Part shown: positions 36,735-46,718 of the stretch, one piece after another | How the letters are laid out: the number at the start of each line of letters is the position of its first letter | Numbering within the stretch: position 1 is the stretch's first letter | Origin: Ammonifex thiophilus | GTDB taxonomy: Bacteria > Bacillota > Desulfotomaculia > Desulfotomaculales > Ammonificaceae | Assembly (NCBI RefSeq): GCF_003368535.1 | Contig: NZ_QSLN01000002.1 | Span: 144,208 to 208,207 of the forward strand | Length of the DNA stretch: 64,000 nucleotides | Reading direction: 5' to 3' | The notes under the pieces: model-generated | What the model was told of the DNA's origin: nothing | Databases searched by the model: none | Seen by the model: the letters and a program-made list of their open reading frames with translations, nothing else | Translations under genes and position numbers: made by a program

Positions 36735-37655
36735 TTACGCTTTTCTCCAGAGTCCCAAGGAAATATAACGCTCCCCGCTGTCCGGAAAGATGACCACGAC
36801 AACCTTTCCCCGGTTTTCCGGCCGGGAGGCGAGTTTTAAAGCGGCCCGACAGGCCGCTCCGGAAGAAAGTCCCGCCAGGATACCCTCCTTAGCCACCAAC
36901 TCCCGGCAGGTCGCCACCGCCTCTTCGGTGGCGACGGGAATCACCTCGTCGATAAGCTCGCGAGCCAGCAAAGGAGGAACGAAGCCTGCCCCTATTCCCT
37001 GAATGCCGTGCCTGCCCGGCTTCCCTCCGGAGAGAACTGGCGACTCGGCCGGCTCCACCGCCACCACCTGCACCTTCGGCTTCCTTTCTTTAAGGTAGCG
37101 GGCTATGCCGGTTAAGGTGCCCCCCGTGCCCACTCCCGCCACCACCGTGTCTACCTGACCTTCGGTATCCTCCCAGATCTCCGGGCCGGTAGTGCGGTAG
37201 TGCGCCTCGGCGTTGGCCGGGTTGCTGAACTGGTCGGGCATAAAAGCACCTTTTGTTTCCCGCACCAGTTCTCTGGCCGCTTCCACCGCTCCGGGCAGCC
37301 CCTTCTCCGCCGGAGTGAGCACCACTTTGGCACCGTAGGCAGTTAGCAAATCAACGCGCTCGCGGCTCATATTTTCCGGCATGGTGACCACCACTTGAAG
37401 CCCCAGGCGCCGGCCCAGCCAGGCCAGGGCTATGCCGGTATTGCCGCTGGTGGGCTCCACCACCGTGCCGCCGGGCGCGATTTTGCCCGAGGCTAAAGCC
37501 TCCTTAAGCATGAAAAGAGCCGCCCGATCCTTGTTGCTCCCTCCCGGATTGAACCACTCGCACTTGGCCAGCAAAGTGACTCTCTCTACCCCCAGCCGCT
37601 TGAGGGAAACGAGCGGGGTGCGACCAATGAGCTCCTCCCAGGTTTTTGCCCGCAA
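36735..37655 (-). CDS. cysK: Cysteine synthase (O-acetylserine sulfhydrylase)
   Basis: A pyridoxal-phosphate enzyme making cysteine from O-acetylserine and sulfide. It is 306 residues from the chosen TTG at 37655, which is the usual length. The PLP lysine is K42 in NPGGSNKDRA. The phosphate loop GTGGTLTG and the substrate loop TSGNTG are present. Bases upstream of this start hold a promoter and the groEL terminator, so the longer open frame is not used. It may be the first gene of the paaK-ior operon. Confidence 0.95.
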   Translation of the reverse strand: MRAKTWEELIGRTPLVSLKRLGVERVTLLAKCEWFNPGGSNKDRAALFMLKEALASGKIAPGGTVVEPTSGNTGIALAWLGRRLGLQVVVTMPENMSRERVDLLTAYGAKVVLTPAEKGLPGAVEAARELVRETKGAFMPDQFSNPANAEAHYRTTGPEIWEDTEGQVDTVVAGVGTGGTLTGIARYLKERKPKVQVVAVEPAESPVLSGGKPGRHGIQGIGAGFVPPLLARELIDEVIPVATEEAVATCRELVAKEGILAGLSSGAACRAALKLASRPENRGKVVVVIFPDSGERYISLGLWRKA

Positions 37656-37689
37656 AGCTTCCGCCTGCCTCCTGACCGGTTTAAAGTCA

Positions 37690-37719
37690 ATTATAAAAGA
37701 AGAGCTCCCGCCCGTCCAA
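37690..37719 (-). promoter_or_regulatory. Predicted promoter of cysK, overlapping the groEL terminator
   Basis: On the minus strand TTGGAC (37714-37719, in the terminator loop) and TATAAT (37690-37695, in its tail) are 18 bases apart. The predicted start is near 37683, about 28 bases before the TTG. Confidence 0.5.
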
Positions 37720-37730
37720 GCGGGAGCTCT
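37693..37730 (-). terminator. Intrinsic terminator after groEL
   Basis: A 10-bp perfect stem (37701-37710 with 37721-37730) has a ten-base loop and is followed by TCTTTTATAAT on the minus strand. Confidence 0.8.
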
Positions 37731-37753
37731 CCATGGCAAGCTCTAAGGAAAGC

Positions 37754-39397
<1,644 letters not shown>

Positions 39398-39682
39398 TTA
39401 CTCCAGCACGCCCAGGATGTCGCTCTCGCGCAGGATGAGATACTCTTCTCCGTCGATCTTGACCTCGTTACCGGCATACTTGGAGTAGAGGACCTTGTCT
39501 CCTACCTTGACATCGATGGGAACGCGCTGGCCGTTCTCCAGAAGCCTCCCCGGCCCCACGGCCACCACTTCCCCCTTTTGGGGCTTCTCCTTGGCCGTGT
39601 CGGGCAGCACAATGCCTCCCTTAGTCACCTCTTCGGCAGGCAAAGGCTTGACAACTACCCGATCACCCAGCGGTCTGATCAA
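39398..39682 (-). CDS. groES: Co-chaperonin GroES
   Basis: A 94-residue lid protein of the chaperonin. It reads [17 protein letters not shown] at the start, then the mobile loop [16 protein letters not shown] and [21 protein letters not shown] at 39682, with GGAGG eight bases upstream, gives the standard N-terminus; 13 upstream codons to an ATG lie next to the CIRCE element and are unlikely to be used. Confidence 0.97.
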   Translation of the reverse strand: MIRPLGDRVVVKPLPAEEVTKGGIVLPDTAKEKPQKGEVVAVGPGRLLENGQRVPIDVKVGDKVLYSKYAGNEVKIDGEEYLILRESDILGVLE

Positions 39683-39710
39683 GCCTGACCCCTCCTTCTC
39701 CTCGTTTTTA

Positions 39711-39737
39711 TTAGCACTCACCTCGACCGAGTGCTAA
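39711..39737 (-). promoter_or_regulatory. CIRCE element (HrcA operator)
   Basis: The perfect inverted repeat TTAGCACTC-N9-GAGTGCTAA is the classical HrcA binding site. It lies in the leader of groES-groEL, so the operon should be repressed by HrcA and induced by heat or unfolded protein. Confidence 0.97.
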
Positions 39738-39751
39738 TAAAGGATCACGAA

Positions 39752-39757
39752 ATTATA
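39752..39757 (-). promoter_or_regulatory. Probable -10 box of the groESL promoter
   Basis: TATAAT on the minus strand lies 14 bases upstream of CIRCE. No good -35 is found at 16-18 bases; TTGCCT is 20 bases away. CIRCE would then cover the transcription start region. Confidence 0.5.
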
Positions 39758-40023
39758 CTAGCGAAGTCGCAGCCCAAAGGCAAAAGCCTAAACTGCCCAA
39801 ATACCAACGTTTCCAAGCTTCCTTTAGCAATTATTGCGGCAGAATCCCCCCTCTCTCTTCAAAACAACTTTTTTCTCATAAAATCATGCTCTTCCGTCGG
39901 ACGGTCTGCCACCCAATAAAAAATTTTTCCCTGGAAAGCAGCTTCCTACACTACCTGAGCTCTGCTCACCCGGCGCTTCAACTGCCTTCCACCGTTGAAT
40001 TTTAGCCGTTAAACCCTCCTCCT
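39758..40023. other. Intergenic region between groES and fthC
   Basis: About 270 bases of AT-richer sequence separate two divergent units. I see no gene, no structured RNA and no repeat here. Open frames on both strands are short and lack ribosome-binding sites. Confidence 0.6.
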
Positions 40024-40051
40024 TTGACAACCGACCGCAGGAAGAGATACT
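40024..40051 (+). promoter_or_regulatory. Predicted sigma-A promoter of the fthC-fdhA operon
   Basis: TTGACA (40024-40029) and GATACT (40046-40051) are 16 bases apart. Transcription would begin near 40058, only about three bases before the ATG at 40061, so the message may be leaderless. Confidence 0.6.
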
Positions 40052-40060
40052 TTTAAAGCC

Positions 40061-40651
40061 ATGAAGAAGGAAAGCTTGCGCCAAGTGTTTTTGCGAAAAA
40101 GGCTAGCCCTCCCCCCCGAGGAGGTGGCCTGGGCGGGGGAAAGGGTGGCGGAGCTCTTCTTCTCCCTGCCCGCCTACCGGCAGGCGAAGACGCTACTACT
40201 TTACTGCGCCTTCCGCCAGGAGGTACCCACCAAGAGGATAATTTCGGCCTCCTTGGCCGAAGGCAAGCTCGTAGCCCTGCCGGCAACCTCACGGGAGAAG
40301 AAAGAAATTACCGCACGCCTAATAAAGGTTTACCCCGATGACCTGGTACCGGGGCCAGGAGGGATACCCGAACCCCGTCCCACCTGCCCTTCTGTCCCCC
40401 CCGAAGAGATAGACCTGGTCGCGGTACCAGGCCTTGTTTTTGATCTGAAAGGATACAGACTGGGATACGGGTGGGGTTGCTACGATCGCTTCCTCTCCCG
40501 CTCCCCCGCCCTGCGGGTAGGCTTGGCCTACGACTTTCAGGTAGTGGAAGACGTGGGGGCCGAACCCCACGATCAGCGCCTGCACTTTTTGATTACTCCC
40601 AGCCGTATTTATCGTTTCGATGAGGTGGAAGTATGGGAGAAGCGATCCTAG
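40061..40651 (+). CDS. fthC: 5-formyltetrahydrofolate cyclo-ligase
   Basis: Converts 5-formyl-THF to 5,10-methenyl-THF with ATP. The 196-residue protein has the nucleotide site VPGLVFDLKGYRLGYGWGCYDRFL and a basic N-terminal helix. The ATG gives the usual MKKESLRQVFLRKRLAL start and no Shine-Dalgarno lies within ten bases. It overlaps nuoE by 19 bases. The link to formate dehydrogenase suggests a role in folate-linked one-carbon metabolism. Confidence 0.95.
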   Translation: MKKESLRQVFLRKRLALPPEEVAWAGERVAELFFSLPAYRQAKTLLLYCAFRQEVPTKRIISASLAEGKLVALPATSREKKEITARLIKVYPDDLVPGPGGIPEPRPTCPSVPPEEIDLVAVPGLVFDLKGYRLGYGWGCYDRFLSRSPALRVGLAYDFQVVEDVGAEPHDQRLHFLITPSRIYRFDEVEVWEKRS

Positions 40652-41082
40652 AAGAGGTAGTGCGGAGCTACCGGGGAAGGCCGGAAAAGCTTATAGCCGC
40701 CTTGCTCGCCCTGCAGCGCCACTATGGCTATCTGCCGGAACCGGCCCTGCGCACCTTAGCTCAGGAGCTGGGAGTTCCGCTGAGCAAGGTCTACGGCGTG
40801 GCTACTTTCTACGCCCAGTTCCGCCTTAAGCCCCGAGGTAGGCATACGGTATGCGTTTGCCTGGGTACCGCCTGTCACGTCCGTGGCTCGGAGCAGATCT
40901 TCCACGCCCTGAAAAGGGAGTTAGGCGTGGAACCGGGAGACACTACCGCCGATGGGCGTTTCACCTTAGAAGTTGTCTCCTGTGTAGGGGCTTGCAGTAT
41001 GGCGCCGGTGGTAGTGGTGGACGAAGAGACGCACGGTCGGCTGGACCCGGAGAAGGCTCTAGCCCTGCTGAAAAAGTACTAG
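40633..41082 (+). CDS. NuoE/HydC-like [2Fe-2S] thioredoxin-fold subunit
   Basis: A 149-residue subunit that carries one [2Fe-2S] cluster. The ligands are C76 and C81 (CLGTAC) and C117 and C121 (CVGAC), the standard 24-kDa NADH dehydrogenase pattern. It works with the following NuoF-like protein in a soluble NAD-linked complex. The start is ATG with GAGG seven bases upstream. Confidence 0.95.
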   Translation: MGEAILEEVVRSYRGRPEKLIAALLALQRHYGYLPEPALRTLAQELGVPLSKVYGVATFYAQFRLKPRGRHTVCVCLGTACHVRGSEQIFHALKRELGVEPGDTTADGRFTLEVVSCVGACSMAPVVVVDEETHGRLDPEKALALLKKY

Positions 41083-41103
41083 AGGCCGACGGAGGGAAAA
41101 CCA

Positions 41104-43053
41104 GTGCGGTCGTTTATGGATCGGTGCTGCTCCCGCTGTACCCACTCCCCCCAAACCCCCTGTAAAGATTACGTGCTGTGCCGCCGGGACGGCCCTTTCT
41201 GCCACGACGATCCCGAGTGCAGAAGGCTGCGCCAAAAATGGCTCAACTCCCACTTTCCTCCAGTGGGTAGTAACCGGAGGCGCCTTCTGGTATGCGGAGG
41301 GCTCACTTGCGGAGCAGCCGGATCCTTCTCTCTGCCCGAAATTTTCCAGGAAGCCATAAAGAAGGCCGGCCTGGAAGAACAGGTCACCGTTACTCTGGTA
41401 GGTTGTTTGGGGCTTTGCGAAGAAGGTCCGCTGGCCCTGGTCATGCCGGAAGGGATCCTTTACTGTCGGCTAAAACCGGAAGACGTGCCAGCTGTAGTGG
41501 AAGAACACCTCAAGGGCGGAAAACCCGTCGAACGACTGCTCTTCCGCGATGAGGCAGGTAAGGTATACCCCCTTCTATCCGAAATACCCTTCTACCGCAA
41601 GCAGCAGCGGGTGGTCCTGGAGCGCTGCGGCTACATCAATCCGGAGGACATAGCGGAGTACATAGCCGCCGGTGGCTACCGGGCCTTGACCTCCGTTCTT
41701 TTCTCTTTGAGCCCCGAAGAGGTAATCGAAGAAATCAAAAAATCTGGACTTAGGGGTAGAGGAGGAGCCGGCTTCCCCACCGGCAAGAAATGGGAGGCCG
41801 CCCGGCGAGTACCGAGTTCTAAGCGCTACGTCATCTGCAACGCCGACGAGGGCGATCCGGGGGCCTTCATGGATCGCGCCCTCCTGGAGGGCGACCCGCA
41901 TGCGGTCATCGAGGGAATGATCATCTGCGGCTACGCCATAGGCTCCGACGAGGGCTACGTTTACGTCCGGGCAGAGTACCCCCTGGCAGTGAAGCGACTA
42001 AGGATAGCCATAGAACAAGCCTATGCGGCAGGGCTCTTGGGAGAAAACATCCTCGGCTCCGGCTTTACCTTCCATCTGCACATAAACGAAGGGGCAGGGG
42101 CTTTCGTCTGTGGCGAGTCCACCGCGCTCATGGCCTCCATAGAGGGGAACCGGGGTATCCCCCGCATCAAAGTGCCCCGCTCCACCGAAAAGGGTCTCTT
42201 CGGTAAGCCCACCGTGCTTAACAACGTGGAGACCTTCGCCAACGTCCCCTTGATAATCTTGCGTGGCAGCCAGTGGTTCGCCAACATTGGCACCAAAGGT
42301 AGCAAAGGCACCAAGATCTTTGCCCTAAGTGGTAAGGTGAAACATACTGGGTTGGTGGAAGTTCCTATGGGCACCACTTTGAAAGAACTTATCTTCGATA
42401 TAGGCGGGGGAATTAAGGGAGGCAAGCGCTTCAAGGCCTTGCAGATAGGGGGACCATCGGGAGGCTGCATACCCGAAGACATGCTCGACCTGCCCATCGA
42501 CTACGAATCCCTCACCGGGGCCGGGGCCATGATGGGCTCGGGAAGCGTGGTGGTCATGGACGAGGACAACTGCATGGTAAACACTGCCCGCTTCTTTCTG
42601 AGCTTCACCGAGCGGGAATCGTGCGGTAAGTGCACTCCATGCCGCGAGGGGACCAAGCAGATGCTGAACATCCTGGAGCGCATCACCAGGGGAGAGGGAA
42701 GCCCCAGCGACCTTTCCCTCCTGGAGTTCCTGGGGCAGGTGGTCAAGGCCACCTCCTTCTGCGGGCTGGGAACCTCGGCTCCCAACCCGGTGCTGACCAC
42801 CCTGCGCTTCTTCCGCAGCGAGTATTTGCAACATGTGATGGAAAAGCGCTGCGCCGCCGGTGAGTGCGTGGCCCTACGGCGCTTCGTTATTTTAGTCGAT
42901 AAGTGCATAGGCTGCGGCGCCTGCGCTTACGTCTGCCCGGTCAAAGCCATTAAGGGAGAAAAGAAGAAGCCTCACCACATCGACGAAAAAGTTTGCGTCA
43001 AATGCGGCCGCTGCTTTGAGATCTGCCGTTTCCAGGCCGTCAAGCGGCTCTGA
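41104..43053 (+). CDS. NuoF/HydB-like NADH-binding flavoprotein subunit with ferredoxin tail
   Basis: A 649-residue diaphorase subunit. After a Cys-rich N-terminal stretch (C8, C9, C12, C20, C26, C33, C39) comes a thioredoxin-like [2Fe-2S] domain (C64, C69, C101, C105). The FMN/NADH core contains LRGRGGAGFPTGKKW and GAGAFVCGESTAL, followed by an SLBB domain and the N3-type [4Fe-4S] motif ESCGKCTPCREG. Two more [4Fe-4S] motifs end the protein (CIGCGACAYVCP and CVKCGRCFEIC). This layout matches HydB of bifurcating hydrogenases and NAD-formate dehydrogenases. The start is GTG with GGAGGG seven bases upstream. Confidence 0.95.
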   Translation: MRSFMDRCCSRCTHSPQTPCKDYVLCRRDGPFCHDDPECRRLRQKWLNSHFPPVGSNRRRLLVCGGLTCGAAGSFSLPEIFQEAIKKAGLEEQVTVTLVGCLGLCEEGPLALVMPEGILYCRLKPEDVPAVVEEHLKGGKPVERLLFRDEAGKVYPLLSEIPFYRKQQRVVLERCGYINPEDIAEYIAAGGYRALTSVLFSLSPEEVIEEIKKSGLRGRGGAGFPTGKKWEAARRVPSSKRYVICNADEGDPGAFMDRALLEGDPHAVIEGMIICGYAIGSDEGYVYVRAEYPLAVKRLRIAIEQAYAAGLLGENILGSGFTFHLHINEGAGAFVCGESTALMASIEGNRGIPRIKVPRSTEKGLFGKPTVLNNVETFANVPLIILRGSQWFANIGTKGSKGTKIFALSGKVKHTGLVEVPMGTTLKELIFDIGGGIKGGKRFKALQIGGPSGGCIPEDMLDLPIDYESLTGAGAMMGSGSVVVMDEDNCMVNTARFFLSFTERESCGKCTPCREGTKQMLNILERITRGEGSPSDLSLLEFLGQVVKATSFCGLGTSAPNPVLTTLRFFRSEYLQHVMEKRCAAGECVALRRFVILVDKCIGCGACAYVCPVKAIKGEKKKPHHIDEKVCVKCGRCFEICRFQAVKRL

Positions 43054-43069
43054 AGGGGGTCGTCCAGAT

Positions 43070-45766
43070 TTGGAAAGGAAGATGGTGACCCTGGTCATAA
43101 ACGGGAAAGAAGTCACCGTTCCCGAAGGAACCACTATCCTGGAGGCGGCCCGCCAGGCCGGCATCTATATCCCTACTCTTTGCCACGACCCGGAGCTCAG
43201 CCCTTGGGGAGGCTGCCGTCTGTGCATAGTGGAGGTGCGGGGATGGAAAGAACTGCCGGCAGCTTGCATCACCCCAGTTCGCCACGGCATGGTGGTGGAG
43301 ACCGAGAGCCCGGCGGTGCGCCACGCCCGCTATACTTTGATAGAGCTTCTTTTGGCCAACCATCCTGAAGACTGCCTGACCTGTGAGCGCACCGGCTCCT
43401 GCGCCCTGCAAGACCTAGCCTACCGCTACGGAGTGCGCCGGACCCGCTTTGAAGGAGAAAAGCGGAATTACCCGATAGAAGACAGCAACCCTTTCATCGT
43501 GCGGGACATGAATAAGTGTATCCTCTGCGGCCTTTGTGTGCGCGTCTGCAGCGAGATCATGGGGAAAGCCGTCATAGACTTCGCCTACCGAGGGGTGCGC
43601 ACCAAAATCACCCCTCCCTTCGAGCTCCCCTTGGAAAAGGCCGGCTGCGTGTTCTGCGGTAATTGTATAGCCGTCTGTCCGGTTGGAGCCTTATTCCCCA
43701 AACCCATGTGGGGACAGGGACGGCACTGGGAAGTTAAGAAGGTAAAGACCGTGTGCCCCTACTGCGGCACCGGCTGCTCCTTTTACCTGGTTGTCAAGAA
43801 CGACCGGGTGATAGGGGTGCAATCTTGCCCCGAGGCGCCGGTCAACGGCCGCTGGCTATGCGTCAAGGGGCGTTTCGGCTTCGGCTTCATCCATCACCGG
43901 GACCGGCTAAAGATGCCTCTCATACGCGACCCCTTCCTCTTCGCCAAGGTCACCTGGCCCACAGCTCTCGGGCGGGTAGCCCGGCGCCTACGCGAAGTGA
44001 AGGAAAAATACGGGCCGGACGCCATAGGGGTGCTCGCCTCCGCCCGCATAACCAACGAGGAAGCTTATTTGCTCAACAAGTTCGCCCGGGCGGTCTTGGG
44101 AACCAACAACATCGATCACTGCGCTCGCCTCTGTCACGCCCCCACCCTGGTGGCTCTAAGAGAAGCTTTTGGCAGCGGCGCGGCCACCAACCCACTTGCC
44201 GAAATACCCGAAGCTGACTTCATCCTGGTAATCGGCAGTAACACCACCGAGACCCACCCGGTGGCGGCCATTCAGATCCAGAAAGCGCTCCGGCGCGGGG
44301 CGGTACTGGCTGTGATCGACCCCCGGCGCACCGAGATAGCTTCACGCGCCCACTACCATCTGCAACTACGCCCCGGCACCGACATCGCTCTGCTCAACGC
44401 CATGGCCCACGTATGCCTCCAAGAGAATCTGTGGAATCAGGAGTTCGTCATCTACCGCACGGAGAACTTTGCCGCCTTCCGAGAAGCGGCGATGCAGTAC
44501 CCACCCTCCTTGGCTGCGGCCATAACCGGTGTACCGGAAGCGCTCATCGTCGAGGTGGCGCGCCGCTACGCCCGGGCCAAAAATGCCGTGATTATCTACA
44601 CCATGGGTGTAACCCAACACACCTGTGGCACGAACAACGTCTACGCCATCGCTAATCTGGCCCTGCTTTGTGGCCATGTGGGGAGGAAGGGAAGTGGTGT
44701 TCTACCCCTGAGGGGACAGAACAATGTGCAGGGCGCCTGCGACATGGGGGCCCTGCCCGACTACCTCCCCGGGTACCAGGCGGTGACTGACCCCTCACTA
44801 AGGGCCAAGTTTGCCACGGCCTGGGGAGTGGAAATCCCAGATCATCCAGGGCTCACCGCCACCGAAATGTTTGAAGCGGCCGCCGAAGGCAGGATAAAGG
44901 CTCTCTATATCGTGGGCGAGAACCCTATGGTGACCGAGGCCGATACCGGCCTAGTGAAAAAGGCGCTGGAAAACCTGGAGTTCTTGGTGGTGCAAGACAT
45001 CTTTCTCACCGAAACCGCGCGCTTTGCCCACGTGGTCCTACCAGCGGCCAGCTTTGCCGAAAAAGATGGTACCTTCACCAACACTGAACGCCGCATTCAG
45101 CGGGTACGGCGCGCCATAAGTCCGGTAGGGGAGGCCAAGCCGGACTGGGAAATAGTAACCCTCCTAGCCCGGGAGATGGGACATCCCTGGGATTACTCTT
45201 CCCCGGCCGCCATCATGGAAGAAATAGCGCAGCTTACTCCCATCTACGGCGGCGTGAGTTACGAACGCCTGGAAGTCGAGCCCGAAGGAATCTTCTGGCC
45301 CTGTCCTCACCCTGAACACCCCGGTACTCCTATTCTTCACCAAGAAAACTTCGCCCGGGGCAAAGGGCGCTTCCACCCGGTACACTTCGCCCCGCCCGAC
45401 GAGCAACCGGATAAGGACTATCCTTTCTTACTAATTACCGGGCGCTATCTCACTCATTACCACTCGGGCACCATGACCCGGCGCACCCCTCTGGGCTTTT
45501 ATCAGGAGACCCTTTTGGAGATGAATCCGCAAGACATGGCAGAACTGGGAATCAAGCCTCGCGATCGCGTCCTCATTTCCTCGCGCCATGGTGTCCTTAA
45601 AATAGAAGCTACTCCCAACTCCAACCTGCCGCGCGGAGTGGTCTTTGCCACCTTCCACGATGCTGAGAACCCCATAAACACCTTAGTGGGACATCGCTGC
45701 GACCCGCGTGCCAAGATACCGGCTTTTAAAGGAGTAGCCGTGCGCATAGAAAAGGCGGTGCGCTAA
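43070..45766 (+). CDS. fdhA: NAD-type formate dehydrogenase, catalytic alpha subunit (Cys form)
   Basis: An 898-residue molybdo- or tungstoenzyme that interconverts formate and CO2. The NuoG-like N-terminus has a [2Fe-2S] domain, a His-ligated cluster (HPEDCLTCERTGSC) and two [4Fe-4S] motifs (CILCGLCVRVC, CVFCGNCIAVCP). The catalytic part starts with CPYCGTGC and has DHCARLCHAP, where C355 (codon TGT at 44132) is the metal ligand; many relatives use selenocysteine there. I chose TTG at 43070, about ten bases after AAGGGGG; ATG at 43082 is an alternative. With NuoE/NuoF it can reduce NAD, perhaps with ferredoxin bifurcation. Confidence 0.95.
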   Translation: MERKMVTLVINGKEVTVPEGTTILEAARQAGIYIPTLCHDPELSPWGGCRLCIVEVRGWKELPAACITPVRHGMVVETESPAVRHARYTLIELLLANHPEDCLTCERTGSCALQDLAYRYGVRRTRFEGEKRNYPIEDSNPFIVRDMNKCILCGLCVRVCSEIMGKAVIDFAYRGVRTKITPPFELPLEKAGCVFCGNCIAVCPVGALFPKPMWGQGRHWEVKKVKTVCPYCGTGCSFYLVVKNDRVIGVQSCPEAPVNGRWLCVKGRFGFGFIHHRDRLKMPLIRDPFLFAKVTWPTALGRVARRLREVKEKYGPDAIGVLASARITNEEAYLLNKFARAVLGTNNIDHCARLCHAPTLVALREAFGSGAATNPLAEIPEADFILVIGSNTTETHPVAAIQIQKALRRGAVLAVIDPRRTEIASRAHYHLQLRPGTDIALLNAMAHVCLQENLWNQEFVIYRTENFAAFREAAMQYPPSLAAAITGVPEALIVEVARRYARAKNAVIIYTMGVTQHTCGTNNVYAIANLALLCGHVGRKGSGVLPLRGQNNVQGACDMGALPDYLPGYQAVTDPSLRAKFATAWGVEIPDHPGLTATEMFEAAAEGRIKALYIVGENPMVTEADTGLVKKALENLEFLVVQDIFLTETARFAHVVLPAASFAEKDGTFTNTERRIQRVRRAISPVGEAKPDWEIVTLLAREMGHPWDYSSPAAIMEEIAQLTPIYGGVSYERLEVEPEGIFWPCPHPEHPGTPILHQENFARGKGRFHPVHFAPPDEQPDKDYPFLLITGRYLTHYHSGTMTRRTPLGFYQETLLEMNPQDMAELGIKPRDRVLISSRHGVLKIEATPNSNLPRGVVFATFHDAENPINTLVGHRCDPRAKIPAFKGVAVRIEKAVR

Positions 45767-46458
45767 AAAGCCACGCGTTCCGGGTGGGTGTAGATGTTGA
45801 AGCGGCCCCGGCGAACAAAGCCTACCACGGTTATGCCCTGCTCCGAGGCCAGCTCGAGACCCCCGGAAGTGGGAGCTGCCGGTGAGACCACGAGCCTCGT
45901 CCCGAGCCGGGCCACCTTTTCTATAACTCCTCGGCTCAGGCGCCCGCTGAAGCCCAGAACGAGCTCGGAGGGAGAGAGCCCTCGGGTCAGGGCGAAACCG
46001 GTGAGCTTATCGAGCACGTTGTACCGCCCAGTATCGGAGGTGCGGAAGATCACCTCCCCTCCTCGGCCCCAGAGACCCACGTGCACCCCACCGGTCCGGG
46101 AAAAGAGGGAATCCTCGTCCAGAGCTTCTACCAGGGAGAAAAGTTCCCCCGGATCCACTTGTAAAGGAGAAGAAGGGGCAGAAGGGTAAGATACGCGGCC
46201 GGGGCAGCAGGAAACTCTAATCTCCCCCGCCCTAACCTCGATCTGCACCACCTCTGCCGGGTGACAGATCACGCCTGAATGCCAGAGATGGCCCAGCACT
46301 AGGTACTCCAACTCTGCCGGAAGGCAGTTAAGGGTGGCGAGGAGCCGACCGTCGAGCAATATTTTGAAGGACTTCTCCTCCGCCACCTCGTCCATTACTT
46401 CGCGCCGCTCTCCCTGGAGGTAACGAACCACTTTCCAGTGGGCAATCAACCCCCGCAA
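45763..46458 (-). CDS. fdhD: Formate dehydrogenase accessory sulfurtransferase FdhD
   Basis: FdhD passes sulfur from a cysteine desulfurase to the molybdenum cofactor of formate dehydrogenase. The 231-residue protein has the C-terminal family region SDTGRYNVLDKL, GFSGRLSRGVIEKVARLG and VVSPAAPTSGGLELA. In place of the usual CGxC loop it has SCCPGR (C84, C85). It is convergent with fdhA and shares a CTAA stop overlap with it, which fits the functional pairing. Confidence 0.93.
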   Translation of the reverse strand: MRGLIAHWKVVRYLQGERREVMDEVAEEKSFKILLDGRLLATLNCLPAELEYLVLGHLWHSGVICHPAEVVQIEVRAGEIRVSCCPGRVSYPSAPSSPLQVDPGELFSLVEALDEDSLFSRTGGVHVGLWGRGGEVIFRTSDTGRYNVLDKLTGFALTRGLSPSELVLGFSGRLSRGVIEKVARLGTRLVVSPAAPTSGGLELASEQGITVVGFVRRGRFNIYTHPERVAF

Positions 46459-46473
46459 ATCCTCCTTTCGTGG

Positions 46474-46492
46474 TAAAATCTCCTGACAGGAG
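46474..46492 (+). promoter_or_regulatory. Possible -10 box and inverted repeat before the small Cys protein gene
   Basis: TAAAAT (46474-46479) is followed at once by CTCCTGACAGGAG (46480-46492), a 5-bp inverted repeat placed where transcription would start. No clear -35 is seen. It could be an operator for the divergent fdhD and small gene. Confidence 0.3.
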
Positions 46493-46523
46493 GCTTCGCC
46501 AAGCTTTTAAGGAGGGGGTCGCT

Positions 46524-46718
46524 TTGAAGCAGAAACCTCCGTATGAGGTGCCGCCCCAGGTGCTAGCAGCCGTGAAAGAAGCAGCCAAGGACGGCAAGCT
46601 CACCTGCCTGCGCGCCCACCAACTGGCTGCCGAGCTAGGAGTAGCACCTAGGGTTGTGGGAGCCGCCTGCGATCAACTGGGAATAAAGATAGTGGCCTGC
46701 CAACTCGGCTGCTTCTAG
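46524..46718 (+). CDS. Small Cys-containing protein with possible helix-turn-helix, unknown function
   Basis: A 64-residue protein from TTG 46524, with AAGGAGGGGG five bases upstream, a very strong ribosome-binding site. The centre (about 29-55: AHQLAAELGVAPRVVGAACDQLGI) looks like a helix-turn-helix, and four Cys (C28, C49, C59, C63) could bind a metal. I do not recognise the family. It is divergent from fdhD across 65 bases, so it may regulate the formate dehydrogenase genes. Its TAG overlaps the tsaD stop. Confidence 0.7.
   Translation: MKQKPPYEVPPQVLAAVKEAAKDGKLTCLRAHQLAAELGVAPRVVGAACDQLGIKIVACQLGCF

Noticed and set aside
44132..44134. Selenocysteine codon in fdhA
   Set aside because: The active-site codon is TGT (Cys), and no in-frame TGA occurs within the gene.
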